Shown: positions 36,218 to 45,544, numbered from the stretch's first letter. The stretch: DNA of 64,000 nt from Agrococcus lahaulensis DSM 17612 (GCF_000425105.1 NZ_AULD01000005.1:496001-560000), one strand, 5' to 3'. Numbers and translations: made by a program. The notes: generated by a model from the sequence alone, not told the origin.

Positions 36218-36676
36218 TCAGCCGTTCGAGGCGGCCGACGGCGCCGACGGGGCCGAGATCGGCGACGTCGGCGACTGCGCCGAGGCGGGCGACGGCGCCG
36301 AGGCCGGCGAGGGCGCCGACTGCACTGCGGGCGCGCTCGCCGCGGACACGGGCGAGGGCGCCGAGTCGACGGCTGCCGGCGCGGCGGGCTGCGGCGCGGG
36401 CGCCTGGGTCGCGGGCGCCTGGGTCGCCGACGGCGCGGATGGCGCGTCGGTCGCCGAGGGGGCCGTCGCGGCCGAGACGACCGAGGCGTGGTCGCCGCTC
36501 GTCGTGATGCCGACGGCGCCGCGCTCGAGCAGGTCGCCCTTGACCGCTGCCTGCTCGACGACCCGGCCGTCGGCGCCGCGCAGCTCGACGGCGTTCGCGA
36601 CGCCCGCGGCGCTCGCGGCGATGGCCCCGATGCCGAGCGTGCTGAGCGTGCCGATCGCGATCCACTTGGTGTTCAT
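36218..36676 (-). CDS. Secreted low-complexity Ser/Ala/Pro-rich protein
   Basis: A 152-residue protein. A signal peptide (MNTKWIAIGTLSTLGIGAIA with a likely cleavage around ANA) precedes a short ordered part (ELRGADGRVVEQAAVKGDLL), and the last 85 residues are an irregular SAPS/APAP repeat. The design suggests an exported cell-wall-associated protein of unknown role. AGGAGGAC lies upstream of ATG 36676. The region upstream, shared with mutM, contains the palindrome TGAGAGCCCTCTCA. Confidence 0.7.
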   Translation of the reverse strand: MNTKWIAIGTLSTLGIGAIAASAAGVANAVELRGADGRVVEQAAVKGDLLERGAVGITTSGDHASVVSAATAPSATDAPSAPSATQAPATQAPAPQPAAPAAVDSAPSPVSAASAPAVQSAPSPASAPSPASAQSPTSPISAPSAPSAASNG

Positions 36677-36780
36677 GTGTCCTCCTGCTGGTCGATGTGC
36701 CGGGGTGCGGAGGCGGTGCCCGTCTCCGCCGCTGTGCCTCCACTGTCGCCATCGGCGGTGAGGCGGAGGGGAAGGCTGGA

Positions 36781-36794
36781 TGAGAGCCCTCTCA
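36781..36794. promoter_or_regulatory. Palindrome in the divergent mutM promoter region
   Basis: TGAGAG-CC-CTCTCA, a perfect inverted repeat 31 bases upstream of mutM and 105 bases upstream of the secreted-protein gene. It looks like an operator; the regulator is unknown. Confidence 0.45.
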
Positions 36795-36825
36795 CGACGC
36801 GGCGCGCGGGTGCAGACTGGGTCGC

Positions 36826-37698
36826 ATGCCGGAGCTGCCCGAGGTCGAGGCGCTCGCGACCGACCTGGCCGAGCGCCTCGTCGGCCGCGTCATCCGCCGC
36901 GTCGACGTGACCGAGATCGCCGCGCTCAAGACCTACGACCCATCCGTCGACGCCCTCCGGGGCGCGACCGTCACCGACGTGCACCGGCGCGGGAAGCACC
37001 TCGTGATCTCCGTGGACTCCGGCCTGCACCTCGTCGTGCACCTCGCGCGCTCCGGCTGGATCCGCTGGCGCGACACCGCGCCCCGCCCGACCGCGGGCCG
37101 CGGGCGCGGACCGCTCGCCGCTCGCGTGCAGCTCGAGCCCGACGGCGACGGCAGCGACCTCACCGAGCAGGCGACGCAGAAGCGGCTCGCGCTCCACGTC
37201 GTCCACCACCCCGAGCAGGTGCTGTCGATCGCGACGCTCGGTCCCGAGCCGCTCGAGCCGTCGTTCACCCAGGAGCGGTTCGCCGCCATCCTCGCGAAGG
37301 CCGGCCGCGCGCAGATCAAGGGGGTGCTGCGCGACCAGCAGCGCATCGCGGGCATCGGCAACGCCTACTCCGACGAGATCCTGCACGCGGCGCGCATGTC
37401 GCCGTTCCATCCCGCCTCGATGCCGCCGGAGGACGTGCACCGCCTGTTCGAGGCGCTCCGAGCGGTGCTCGGTGAGGCGGTCGAGCGCGCGCGGGGCGTC
37501 AAGGCCTCGTCGCTCAAGGCGGAGAAGAAGCAGGGGATGCGCGTGCACGGCCGCAAGGGCGAGCCGTGTCCCGTGTGCGGCGACACCGTGCGGCAGGTCA
37601 TCTACGCCGACAGCACCTTCGAGTACTGCGCGACGTGCCAGACGGGCGGCAAGCCGCTCGCCGACCGCGTGCTCTCGCGCCTCGGCGTGCGGCGCTGA
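36826..37698 (+). CDS. mutM: Fpg/Nei family DNA glycosylase (MutM-like)
   Basis: A 290-residue base-excision glycosylase/AP lyase. MPELPEVE supplies the catalytic N-terminal proline and glutamate. The H2TH domain includes RIAGIGNAYSDEILHAARMSP and the C-terminal zinc finger has CPVCGDTV and then CATCQ (four cysteines). It removes oxidised purines such as 8-oxoG. The Fpg-type N-terminus argues against Nei. CAGACT seven bases upstream of the ATG suggests a leaderless message. Confidence 0.9.
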   Translation: MPELPEVEALATDLAERLVGRVIRRVDVTEIAALKTYDPSVDALRGATVTDVHRRGKHLVISVDSGLHLVVHLARSGWIRWRDTAPRPTAGRGRGPLAARVQLEPDGDGSDLTEQATQKRLALHVVHHPEQVLSIATLGPEPLEPSFTQERFAAILAKAGRAQIKGVLRDQQRIAGIGNAYSDEILHAARMSPFHPASMPPEDVHRLFEALRAVLGEAVERARGVKASSLKAEKKQGMRVHGRKGEPCPVCGDTVRQVIYADSTFEYCATCQTGGKPLADRVLSRLGVRR

Positions 37699-37710
37699 GC
37701 CGTCAGTCGC

Positions 37711-37980
37711 TCAGTCGAGCGAGCCCGCGATGATGCTCCACGGCTGGATGGTCTCGACCGTCACGCCGGGCGCGGAGTAGTAGGGGTCGGCGTCGATCGC
37801 CGCCCGCACCTCGTCGACGTCGTCGGTGTCGAAGAGCACGAGCGAGCCCGACTGGTCGCCGAACGGCCCCGCGGCGATGACGAGGCCCTGCTCGTGCAGC
37901 TCGACGAGCCGCTCGCGGTGTCGCGGCCGCAGCTCGAGGCGGGCGGGGTCGTCGGTGAACGAGGCGATGACGGCGATCAT
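37711..37980 (-). CDS. YciI family protein
   Basis: An 89-residue YciI-like protein with RLELRPRHRERLVELHEQG and the end motif DADPYYSAPGVTVETIQPW. YciI folds are small ferredoxin-like proteins with a His/Asp site; most have no known substrate. Convergent with mutM and separated from the FMN reductase gene by a terminator. Confidence 0.88.
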   Translation of the reverse strand: MIAVIASFTDDPARLELRPRHRERLVELHEQGLVIAAGPFGDQSGSLVLFDTDDVDEVRAAIDADPYYSAPGVTVETIQPWSIIAGSLD

Positions 37981-38015
37981 GCCTCCAGCCTAGGCAGGAG
38001 CGCGACCGGACGGAC

Positions 38016-38058
38016 GAAGGGCGGATGCGGCACCGGGCTCGGTGCGCATCCGCCCTTC
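38016..38058. terminator. Terminator downstream of the FMN reductase gene
   Basis: GAAGGGCGGATGCG pairs with its complement around a nested CACC-GGGCTC-GGTG hairpin. Confidence 0.85.
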
Positions 38059-38073
38059 CTCGACGGGGGCGGC

Positions 38074-38649
38074 TCAGGCCTCGACGAGCGCCGCGCTCGA
38101 CGCGGCGACGACCCGCTCGACGAGCGCGCGGAGCGGCTCGACCGAGCGCGCGACGAAGGCGGCCGGGTCGGCGAGCCGCATCGAGTCGTCGAAGTCGCCC
38201 TGCGCGAACCCGATCTGCACGCCGTGCTCGTCGAGCGCGAGGCCGATGTAGGTGAGCACGGCGGCGAGCTGCGCGGCCGAGGCCGCCCCGCCGGCCCAGC
38301 CGTACGAGACGATCCCGGCGGGCTTGCCGACCCACTCGTGCTTGAGGTAGTCGATCGCGTTCTTGAGCGCTGCCGGGTAGCCGGAGTTGTAGTCGGGGGT
38401 CACGAAGACGACGCCGTCGAGCGCGTCGATCCGCTCCGCCCACGCGATCGTGTGCGGGTTCGTGCGCACGCCCGAGGCCGGGGGCATCGCCTCGTCGAGG
38501 AGCGGCAGGCGCAGCTCGGCGAGGTCGAGCATGACGGCGTCGGCGCCGGCGGCCTCGATGAGGGCGGCGATCTCGTCGGCGACGGGTCGGCCGACGCGCA
38601 CGGGGCGCGTGCTGCCGACGATGATGCCGATCTGGGGGCGTGCGGACAT
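38074..38649 (-). CDS. NADPH-dependent FMN reductase (flavodoxin fold)
   Basis: A 191-residue protein with the FMN phosphate loop GSTRPVRVG near residue 12 and PDYNSGYPAALKNAIDYL around 90-107, the second flavin-binding loop. Family members reduce FMN, quinones or chromate. ATG 38649 puts the first strand (PQIGIIVGS) at the N-terminus. It is a single-gene unit ended by the hairpin at 38016-38058. Confidence 0.9.
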   Translation of the reverse strand: MSARPQIGIIVGSTRPVRVGRPVADEIAALIEAAGADAVMLDLAELRLPLLDEAMPPASGVRTNPHTIAWAERIDALDGVVFVTPDYNSGYPAALKNAIDYLKHEWVGKPAGIVSYGWAGGAASAAQLAAVLTYIGLALDEHGVQIGFAQGDFDDSMRLADPAAFVARSVEPLRALVERVVAASSAALVEA

Positions 38650-38775
38650 GACTCTCCTCGGTGTCGGGGGTGTGGGATCGGCGCACACCATCGGGCACCA
38701 GTGATCAGACAACTCCGTCGAGCGGATGCGCATTCCCGGCCTCGCGGGCCGGTCACGGCATCCGATCGAGCCGGT

Positions 38776-39996
38776 TCAGGCGAGGAACGCGCGCGCGGCG
38801 GTCACCATCGCGGTCGTCGCCGTGTCGAGCGTCGGCTGCATCACGGGGATGAAGTTCGGCGAGTGGTTCGAGGGCACGTCGACGTCGAAGGTGCCGTGCT
38901 CCCGCGCCGCCGCGACGAGCGCGGGGTCGAAGCCGCCGTAGAACCAGTAGACGTACGGCGCGCCCCACGTCGCGGGCAGGTCGCTGAAGTCCTCCGAGCC
39001 GAGCAGCGGCTCGGCAGGCGCGTGCGCCGCCCCGAACGCCGCGTCGAACGCCTCCGCGAGCCGGGCCGACGCATCCGCGTCGTTGATCGTGAGCGGCGCG
39101 GCGTCGCCGTGCTCGATCGTGGCCGGCGGAGCGCCGGCGACCTGGCACTCGCCCTGCACGATGCGCTCGATCGCGGCGAGCACGCGACGGCGCACGGGCT
39201 CCTCGAAGGTGCGCACGTTGACCTCGAAGCGCGCGGAGCCCGGGATGATGTTCTGCTTCGTGCCCGCGTGGAACGTGCCGACGGTGACGACCGCGCGGTG
39301 CGACGGCGCGACCTCGCGCGCGACGATGGTCTGCAGCCGCACGACCATCGAGGCGGCGAGCACGATCGGGTCGATCGTCTTCTCGGGCTGCGAGCCGTGG
39401 CCGCCGCGACCGTGCACCGTGACGATGAGGTGGTCGCTCGCCGCCATGACCGGGCCGGCGCTCAAGCGCACCTCGCCGGCCGCGCCGGGCATGACGTGCT
39501 GGCCGAGCGCGATGTCGATGCCGCCCGGCAGCAGCGCCCGCAGGCCCTCCTGCATGCCTCGGGCGCCGTTGATGAGCTCCTCGGCGGGCTGGAAGACGGC
39601 GACGATCGTGCCCGACCAGTCCTCCTGGTCGGCGAGCACGCGCAGCGCCCCCTGCAGCGACGCCATGTGGGTGTCGTGGCCGCACGCGTGCATGACGCCC
39701 GTGACCTGGCCCTCCCACTCGTCGGTCGCGGTCGAGCGGTAGGGCACCTGCTCGACCTCGGTGACGGGCAGGCCGTCCATGTCGGCGCGCAGCAGCACCG
39801 TCGGACCGTCACCTCGGCGGAGGATCCCGACGACGCCGGTCGACTCGCCGACCCCCTCGTGCACCTCGAGGCCGAGCTCGCGCAGCAGCTCCGCCATGCG
39901 GGCCGCCGTGCGGCGCTCGCGGTTCGAGAGCTCGGGGCTCGCGTGCAGCTCGCGGTAGAGGTCTTCGATGAACGGGCGGTGGCGCTCGAGGGTCAT
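38776..39996 (-). CDS. M20 family metallopeptidase/amidohydrolase
   Basis: A 406-residue M20D enzyme. Metal-binding residues are seen in HACGHDTHMASLQGAL and in FQPAEELINGARGM (Glu pair); the later GSEDFSDL and YGGFDP stretches are typical. Relatives hydrolyse N-acyl amino acids such as hippurate or indoleacetyl amino acids. ATG 39996 is preferred because TACGCT lies six bases upstream (leaderless); GTG 40017 would add seven residues. Confidence 0.9.
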   Translation of the reverse strand: MTLERHRPFIEDLYRELHASPELSNRERRTAARMAELLRELGLEVHEGVGESTGVVGILRRGDGPTVLLRADMDGLPVTEVEQVPYRSTATDEWEGQVTGVMHACGHDTHMASLQGALRVLADQEDWSGTIVAVFQPAEELINGARGMQEGLRALLPGGIDIALGQHVMPGAAGEVRLSAGPVMAASDHLIVTVHGRGGHGSQPEKTIDPIVLAASMVVRLQTIVAREVAPSHRAVVTVGTFHAGTKQNIIPGSARFEVNVRTFEEPVRRRVLAAIERIVQGECQVAGAPPATIEHGDAAPLTINDADASARLAEAFDAAFGAAHAPAEPLLGSEDFSDLPATWGAPYVYWFYGGFDPALVAAAREHGTFDVDVPSNHSPNFIPVMQPTLDTATTAMVTAARAFLA

Positions 39997-40070
39997 GGCG
40001 TCAGCGTAGCCGCGCACCGGGCGCCCCTCGGGCGGCCGCCGGTAGGATGGGAGCAGCTGTGAGGAGAGCC

Positions 40071-40658
40071 GTGACCGAGACTTCCGGGCCCTCGCAGGGA
40101 CTGCACCCCTGGCACCTCCCTGCGATGCGAGCCGTCCCCGCGCTCGTCGTCGGGCTGCCGCTGCCGTTCGTGCAGCTGCACTCGGCGCTCGTGGGGCTCA
40201 TCGCGCTCGCGGTGCTGCTCGCCGGCACCGCCGTCGCGCTCTGGCTCGGCCGCCGGCTCGTCCCCGCCGCGGCGGGCGGCTGGCCGACGATCGTCGCCGC
40301 CTGGTCGGCCGTGATGGCCGTCGTCGCCGCCGTGCTCGCGGTCGTGCTGCCCACCGAGACCGCGTTCGGCCTCGCCGTGGCGGCGTGGGCGCTCCCGGCG
40401 GGCGCGGTCGAGCTCTCGGGCTGGTGGCGGATGCGCGATGCCGGCGATGCGCGCACCCTCCGGCTCGCGCGCGACTGGCGCGCCGTCGCCGTGCTCACCC
40501 TCGTGCTCGGCGTGGTCTTCGCGTTCACGCGCGACGCGGTCACCCTCACCGGCCTCATCGGCGCCTACGCCGTGATCGTCGGCGTCTACCTCGCGCTCGC
40601 GGCGCTCTCGGCACGACCTGCGCGCGCCACCACCGAACCCGAGCGGAGCGACGCATGA
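40071..40658 (+). CDS. Hypothetical membrane protein (six predicted helices)
   Basis: A 195-residue hydrophobic protein with about six membrane segments and a short cytoplasmic loop (WWRMRDAGDARTLRLARDWR). GTG 40071 has GAGGAGAG upstream, and TAGGAT at about 40043 could be its -10. I do not recognise a characterised family; HdeD/DUF308-like proteins have a similar layout. Its stop overlaps the next ATG by four bases, starting a three-gene operon of membrane proteins and a lipoprotein. Confidence 0.75.
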   Translation: MTETSGPSQGLHPWHLPAMRAVPALVVGLPLPFVQLHSALVGLIALAVLLAGTAVALWLGRRLVPAAAGGWPTIVAAWSAVMAVVAAVLAVVLPTETAFGLAVAAWALPAGAVELSGWWRMRDAGDARTLRLARDWRAVAVLTLVLGVVFAFTRDAVTLTGLIGAYAVIVGVYLALAALSARPARATTEPERSDA

Positions 40659-40936
40659 GCGACCCCCTGCACTCCGGCCCGCAGCACGACGGGCCCGTCC
40701 AGCCGACCCGCAAGCAGCGGCTGAAGCCCTTCGAGTACCTCGCGTTCGCGGGCGCCGCGGGCCTCTTCATCGGCCTCATCGTCTTCCTGACCGTGCGCGA
40801 CGTCGTGCTCGCACTCGTCTTCGGCGGCGTCGGCTTCATCCTCACGCTCCTGCTGACGGCGACCCTCATGCTCGCCGTGAAGCCCAAGGGCCGCTCCTCG
40901 GCCGACCTCGACAAGCGCGACGGCTTCCAGCCGTGA
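40655..40936 (+). CDS. Small two-helix membrane protein
   Basis: A 93-residue protein with a charged N-terminus (residues 1-30) and two hydrophobic helices (EYLAFAGAAGLFIGLIVFLT and a second from about 52 to 75). Overlaps at both ends indicate translation coupling with its neighbours. It resembles short uncharacterised membrane proteins common in Microbacteriaceae; no function can be given. Confidence 0.75.
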   Translation: MSDPLHSGPQHDGPVQPTRKQRLKPFEYLAFAGAAGLFIGLIVFLTVRDVVLALVFGGVGFILTLLLTATLMLAVKPKGRSSADLDKRDGFQP

Positions 40937-41493
40937 GGTGCGCGGCGCTGCTCACGCTCAGCGCCGTCGTCCTGCTCGCGGGCTGCACGTCGACCGGTCC
41001 TGCCGTGTCCGCGCCCGGCGCCGACGATCCGGGTGACGGCGCGCACCTGCGTGCCGAGGGCCTCGTCTTCGACCCCGTCGCGCTCGACGTCGATCCGGAT
41101 GCCGAGTGCGCGGGGCGCGCGAGCCGCGAGGCGCTCGCGGTGCTCGACCGGGCCGCGTGGCCAGAGCTCGGCGTGGCGGCGGGCGACGCGGTGCTGCGCT
41201 GCGGCAGCGCCGACGGCGCGGGCTGGCGGCACATCGCCGACGGCCACACGGGCGACTTCGGCGAGCTCGCGGAGCTCGTCGGCGCCGGCTGGGAGGACGT
41301 CGCGTGGTTCGCGATCGACCGCGCCCTCGAGCAGCCGACGCGCGTCGAGGAGTACCGCGAGGACATCCTCAACTACGACGTGCTCGTCGAGCACGTCGAC
41401 GGCGGCGAGGCGACGCGCTCCTGGATGGTCACGGTCGGCGTCGGCCTCGGCTCCGGCCAGGTCATCACCGCCTTCCCCGACGAGCAGCGCTGA
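40933..41493 (+). CDS. Putative lipoprotein
   Basis: A 186-residue protein with a lipoprotein signal peptide and lipobox LLAGC (Cys18). The mature part is acidic, with conserved-looking pieces WRHIADGHTGDFGELAELVG and EYREDILNYDVLVEHVDGG. GTG 40933 overlaps the preceding stop. No family recognised. It is the last gene of the three-gene unit. Confidence 0.7.
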   Translation: MRCAALLTLSAVVLLAGCTSTGPAVSAPGADDPGDGAHLRAEGLVFDPVALDVDPDAECAGRASREALAVLDRAAWPELGVAAGDAVLRCGSADGAGWRHIADGHTGDFGELAELVGAGWEDVAWFAIDRALEQPTRVEEYREDILNYDVLVEHVDGGEATRSWMVTVGVGLGSGQVITAFPDEQR

Positions 41494-41530
41494 CGGCGAC
41501 CCACGAGCGGCCACCTGCGACGATGGGCGC

Positions 41531-42370
41531 ATGCGCGATCTCGTCGACGTCGACTGGCTGGCCGAGCACCTGGGCGGGCGGGGCCTCGTCGTGCTCGACG
41601 CGAGCATGGCGCCGCCCGGCACCGACGAGCCGCTGCCGGCCGAGGGCATCCCGGGCGCGGTGCGCTTCGACATCGACGGTCGATTCTCGAGGCGCGACGA
41701 AGCGGATGGGCTCGGGCCCGTCGGCGTGCACGACGCGCTCGCGCCCGCCGACCTCGAGCGCGAGCTCCGCGCGATCGGCATCCGCGACGGCGATCGCGTC
41801 GTCGCCTACGACGCCGCGGGCATGTTCTCGAGCGCCCGCGCCTGGTGGGTGCTCCGCGCCGCGGGCATCGAGGCGGCCGTGCTCGACGGGGGCCTGCCCG
41901 CCTGGGTCGAGGCAGGGCATCCGCTCACCCCGGTCGCCGAGTCCACCGGACGCACCGGCGACGTGACGGTGCAATGGGATGCGGCGGCCTTCGTCGACGC
42001 CGACGCCACGGCGGCGGCGCTCGCGACGGGCGACGCTGCGGTGCTCGACGCGCGATCGCCCGCGCGCTTCTCGGGGGCCGAGCTGGATCCGCGGCCCGAG
42101 GTGCGCGCGGGCCACATGCCGGGCGCTCGCTCGCTGCACTACGCCGCGCTCGCCCCCGGCGGCCGGCTGCTGCCCGAGGGCGAGCTCGCGGAGCGCCTGC
42201 GCGAGGCGGCGGGCGAGCAGCGGATCATCGCGAGCTGCGGCTCGGGCGTGACGGCGGCCGTCATCGCGCTCGCCGCGACGGTCGTCGGTCGTGACGCGAC
42301 GGTCTACGACGGGTCGTGGGCGGAGTGGGGCCGGGCCGACTCGGGCCGCCCGGTCGCGACGGGCGACTGA
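41531..42370 (+). CDS. Sulfurtransferase, two rhodanese domains (mercaptopyruvate type)
   Basis: A 279-residue protein with two rhodanese domains. The catalytic cysteine loop in the second is ASCGSGVTA, the CG(S/T)GVTA version typical of 3-mercaptopyruvate sulfurtransferase rather than thiosulfate rhodanese. It moves sulfane sulfur to cyanide or thiol acceptors. ATG 41531 begins just before VDVDWLAEHL, the usual family start. Confidence 0.88.
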   Translation: MRDLVDVDWLAEHLGGRGLVVLDASMAPPGTDEPLPAEGIPGAVRFDIDGRFSRRDEADGLGPVGVHDALAPADLERELRAIGIRDGDRVVAYDAAGMFSSARAWWVLRAAGIEAAVLDGGLPAWVEAGHPLTPVAESTGRTGDVTVQWDAAAFVDADATAAALATGDAAVLDARSPARFSGAELDPRPEVRAGHMPGARSLHYAALAPGGRLLPEGELAERLREAAGEQRIIASCGSGVTAAVIALAATVVGRDATVYDGSWAEWGRADSGRPVATGD

Positions 42371-42388
42371 CCGCGGGCGCGTCACTCT

Positions 42389-42417
42389 TTTGAATGATTC
42401 ACGATAACTGCTACGGT
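42389..42417 (+). promoter_or_regulatory. furA-katA promoter with Fur/CatR-type operator
   Basis: TTTGAA (42389-42394), 17 bases and TACGGT (42412-42417), seven bases before the GTG start, so the message is probably leaderless. The inverted repeat TGAAT-G-ATTCA (42391-42401) overlaps the -35, as expected for an autorepressing peroxide sensor. Confidence 0.65.
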
Positions 42418-42424
42418 GGGGAAC

Positions 42425-42856
42425 GTGAACGGCACGGATGTCGAGCTGCTGCGCGAGCGCGGCCTGCGGGTGACGCAGGGCCGGCTCGCGGTGCTCGACG
42501 TGCTCGCGCGCATGCCGCACGCCGATGCGGAGGCGGTGCACCGCGCGCTCGCCGACTCGGGCCGCGGCACCTCGGTGCAGTCGGTGCACAACGTGCTCGG
42601 CGACCTGACGGGCGCCGGCGTGCTGCGCCGCTTCGAGCCCGAGCGGTCGCCCGCGCGCTACGAGCGGCGCATCGACGACAACCACCACCACGCAGTCTGC
42701 TCGCGCTGCGGCAAGGTCGAGGACGTCGACTGCGTCGTGGGGGAGGCGCCGTGCCTCCACGCCGACGCGCCGCCCGGATTCGCGGTGCAGTCGGCCGACG
42801 TCACGTTCGTCGGCCTGTGCGCGGACTGCACGGGCGCCGACGGCGCCGCCGCCTGA
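42425..42856 (+). CDS. Fur family peroxide-responsive regulator (FurA/CatR type)
   Basis: A 143-residue Fur-family protein. The winged helix (about 5-80) is followed by a dimerisation domain with [13 protein letters not shown] (Cys92, Cys95) and CADC (Cys132, Cys135), giving the structural four-cysteine zinc site. Being directly upstream of a catalase gene, it is most likely the FurA/CatR/PerR-like repressor that senses peroxide, not an iron regulator. Start GTG 42425 is leaderless with respect to TACGGT; GTG 42416 is an alternative. Confidence 0.88.
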   Translation: MNGTDVELLRERGLRVTQGRLAVLDVLARMPHADAEAVHRALADSGRGTSVQSVHNVLGDLTGAGVLRRFEPERSPARYERRIDDNHHHAVCSRCGKVEDVDCVVGEAPCLHADAPPGFAVQSADVTFVGLCADCTGADGAAA

Positions 42857-42963
42857 CGGCAGGCGTGCACCCGGGCGACGGAGCCCATCCCCACCGCTCG
42901 CGCGGGCACGCCCGCGCGCAGAGACCGCATGACCCCAGCAGGACGAGAAGGACGGAACACCGC

Positions 42964-44466
42964 ATGACGAAGCCCACCACCAACAGCGTCGGCACCCCGA
43001 TCGCGAGCGACGCGCACTCGCAGAGCGTCGGCCCGAACGGCGTGATCGCGCTCACCGACCACTACCTGGTCGAGAAGCTCGCCCACTTCAACCGGGAGCG
43101 CGTGCCGGAGCGCGTGGTGCACGCCAAGGGCGGCGGCGCCTACGGCACCTTCGTCACGACGCACGACGTGTCGCAGTACACGCGCGCCGCGCTCTTCCAG
43201 CCGGGCGTCGAGACCGAGATGCTCGCGCGCTTCTCGACCGTCGCGGGCGAGCAGGGCAGCCCCGACACGTGGCGCGACCCGCGCGGCTTCGCGCTGAAGT
43301 TCTACACGAGCGAGGGCAACTACGACCTCGTCGGCAACAACACGCCCGTCTTCTTCATCCGCGACGGCATCAAGTTCCCCGACTTCATCCGCTCGCAGAA
43401 GCGCCTGCCCGGCTCGCACCTGCGCGACAACGACATGCAGTGGGACTTCTGGACCCTGAGCCCCGAGTCGGCGCACCAGGTCACGTGGCTCATGGGCGAC
43501 CGCGGCCTGCCGAAGACGTGGCGCCACATGGACGGCTTCGGATCGCACACCTACCAGTGGATCAACGCCGCGGGTGAGCGCTTCTGGGTGAAGTACCACT
43601 TCAAGACCAACCAGGGCAACGAGTTCCTCTCGCAGGCCGAGGCCGACCAGCTCGCGGGCAGCGACGCCGACCACCACATCCGCGACCTCTACGGCGCGAT
43701 CGAGGACGGCGACTTCCCGTCGTGGACGCTCTTCGTGCAGGTCATGCCCTACGAGGACGCGGCGACCTACCGCTTCAACCCGTTCGACCTCACGAAGGTG
43801 TGGCCGCACGCCGACTACCCGCTCATCGAGGTCGGGCAGATGACGCTCGACCGCAACCCGGAGAACTACTTCGCCGAGATCGAGCAGGCGGCGTTCAGCC
43901 CCGCGCACTTCGTGCCGGGCATCGCGGCGAGCCCCGACAAGATGCTGCAGGCCCGCATCTTCAGCTACGCGGACGCGCAGCGCTACCGCATCGGCGTGAA
44001 CCACGCCGAGCTGCCGGTCAACCGGGCCCGCACCGAGGTGCACTCCTACGACAAGGAGGGCTCGATGCGTCACGGCTTCGGCTCGCCCGCCGCCCCCGTG
44101 TACGCGCCGAACTCGTTCGGCGGCCCGGCGGCCGACCCCGCCGCCGCCGGCGACGACCGCGGCTGGGAGATGGACGGCGAGCTCGTGCGCTCGGCGATCA
44201 CGCTCCACCCCGAGGACGACGACTTCGGCCAGGCCGGCACCCTCTACCGCGAGGTGCTCGACGAGCCCGCGCGCGAGCGCCTCGTCGCGAACATCGTCGG
44301 CCACGTCGGCAAGACGCGCGTGCCCGAGATCCGCGAGCGTGCCCTGCAGTACTGGAGGAACGTCGACGCCGACCTCGGCGCGCGCGTCGAGGCGGGCCTG
44401 ACGCCCATCGTCGAGCCGCGCACGTCGCTCGCGTCCGAGCCGGTGCGCACGCCCGCGGTCTTCTAG
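42964..44466 (+). CDS. katA: Monofunctional haem catalase
   Basis: A 500-residue small-subunit catalase. Distal His53 is in [14 protein letters not shown], the distal Asn in [18 protein letters not shown], and the proximal haem-binding Tyr in [14 protein letters not shown]. It breaks down hydrogen peroxide. It follows the Fur-type regulator after 107 bases without a separate promoter I can see, so the pair is likely cotranscribed and induced by peroxide. A strong terminator follows. Confidence 0.97.
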   Translation: MTKPTTNSVGTPIASDAHSQSVGPNGVIALTDHYLVEKLAHFNRERVPERVVHAKGGGAYGTFVTTHDVSQYTRAALFQPGVETEMLARFSTVAGEQGSPDTWRDPRGFALKFYTSEGNYDLVGNNTPVFFIRDGIKFPDFIRSQKRLPGSHLRDNDMQWDFWTLSPESAHQVTWLMGDRGLPKTWRHMDGFGSHTYQWINAAGERFWVKYHFKTNQGNEFLSQAEADQLAGSDADHHIRDLYGAIEDGDFPSWTLFVQVMPYEDAATYRFNPFDLTKVWPHADYPLIEVGQMTLDRNPENYFAEIEQAAFSPAHFVPGIAASPDKMLQARIFSYADAQRYRIGVNHAELPVNRARTEVHSYDKEGSMRHGFGSPAAPVYAPNSFGGPAADPAAAGDDRGWEMDGELVRSAITLHPEDDDFGQAGTLYREVLDEPARERLVANIVGHVGKTRVPEIRERALQYWRNVDADLGARVEAGLTPIVEPRTSLASEPVRTPAVF

Positions 44467-44476
44467 CCGCAGCACT

Positions 44477-44516
44477 CGAGAGGCCCGCGCCGGTTCCGCC
44501 CGGCGCGGGCCTCTCG
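44477..44516. terminator. Bidirectional terminator after katA
   Basis: CGAGAGGCCCGCGCCGG and its exact complement with a 6-base loop, between the convergent katA and alcohol dehydrogenase genes. Confidence 0.9.
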
Positions 44517-44527
44517 CGTCTGCCGCG

Positions 44528-45544
44528 TCAGGGTCGCAGCAGCGCCTTGACAGCGCGGCGCTCGTCCATCGCGCAGTAGGCCTCGGCGGCCTCGTCGAGC
44601 GGGAGCTCGAGGTCGAAGACGGCGGATGCGTCGAGCTCGCCCGCGAGGACGGCCGGGACGAGCTCCGGCAGGTACCGGATCACCGGCGCCATGCCGCCGC
44701 GCAGCCCGACGTTGCCGCGGAAGGCGACGCGCCACGGCACCGCCGCGCCGTGCGGGACGCCGACGAAGCCGACCGTCGCGCCGGGCCGGGCGGCCTCGAA
44801 CGCGGTCGTCATCGACTCCTCCGTCCCCACGCACTCGAGCACCGCATCCGCCCCGACGCCGTCCGTGAGCTCGAGCACCGCCGCGACCGCCGCGTCGCCG
44901 CGCTCGGCGACGACGTCCGTCGCGCCGAACGCCGTCGCGAGCCGCTGCCGCTCGGGGTTGCGGGAGAGGGCGATGATGCGCTCCGCGCCGAGCCGCTCGG
45001 CCGAGAGCACGCCGCAGAGGCCCACGGCACCGTCGCCGACGACGACCGCCGTCGAGCCGGGCGTCACGCCGGCCGAGACGGCCGCGTGGTAGCCGGTCGG
45101 CAGCACGTCGCTCAGCGCGAGCAGCGCCGCGTGCCGGTCGGGCGACGGCGCCTCGTCGAGCACGAAGCACGTCGCGTCGGCGTTCGTGACGCGCGTGCGC
45201 TCGGCCTGGCCGCTCGCCGTCATCGCGAGCTCGACGCACCCCTGCGTCTGCCCCGCGCGGCAGTGCACGCAGCGGCCGCAGCAGTGGTTGAAGGGCACGA
45301 TGACGAAGTCGCCCTCGCGCACGCGCTCGACACCGGCGCCGACCGCCTCGACGACGCCGATCGCCTCGTGGCCCACCGTGCGCGGCTCGGTGACCTCGTT
45401 GACGCCGCGGTACGACCACAGGTCCGAGCCGCACACGCAGCCCGCGACGACGCGCACGATCGCGTCGGTCGGGCGCTCGACGACCGAATCGGGCCACTCC
45501 TCGACGCGGATGTCGCCAGGGGCATGCAGGATCGTCGCTCGCAT
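44528..45544 (-). CDS. Zinc-dependent alcohol dehydrogenase family protein
   Basis: A 338-residue medium-chain dehydrogenase. The catalytic zinc ligands are Cys38 (GCVCGSD) and His59-Glu60 (GHE), the structural zinc cysteines are 89, 92, 95 and 103, and the nucleotide motif is GDGAVGL. ATG 45544 is immediately before RATILHAPGDIRVEEWP, the normal start. Family members oxidise alcohols, polyols or formaldehyde adducts; the substrate is unknown. It is a single gene ended by the hairpin shared with katA. Confidence 0.92.
   Translation of the reverse strand: MRATILHAPGDIRVEEWPDSVVERPTDAIVRVVAGCVCGSDLWSYRGVNEVTEPRTVGHEAIGVVEAVGAGVERVREGDFVIVPFNHCCGRCVHCRAGQTQGCVELAMTASGQAERTRVTNADATCFVLDEAPSPDRHAALLALSDVLPTGYHAAVSAGVTPGSTAVVVGDGAVGLCGVLSAERLGAERIIALSRNPERQRLATAFGATDVVAERGDAAVAAVLELTDGVGADAVLECVGTEESMTTAFEAARPGATVGFVGVPHGAAVPWRVAFRGNVGLRGGMAPVIRYLPELVPAVLAGELDASAVFDLELPLDEAAEAYCAMDERRAVKALLRP

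Noticed and set aside
44809..45030. Short Ser/Arg-rich frames inside the alcohol dehydrogenase gene
   Set aside because: Same-strand out-of-frame shadows of a well-supported gene.
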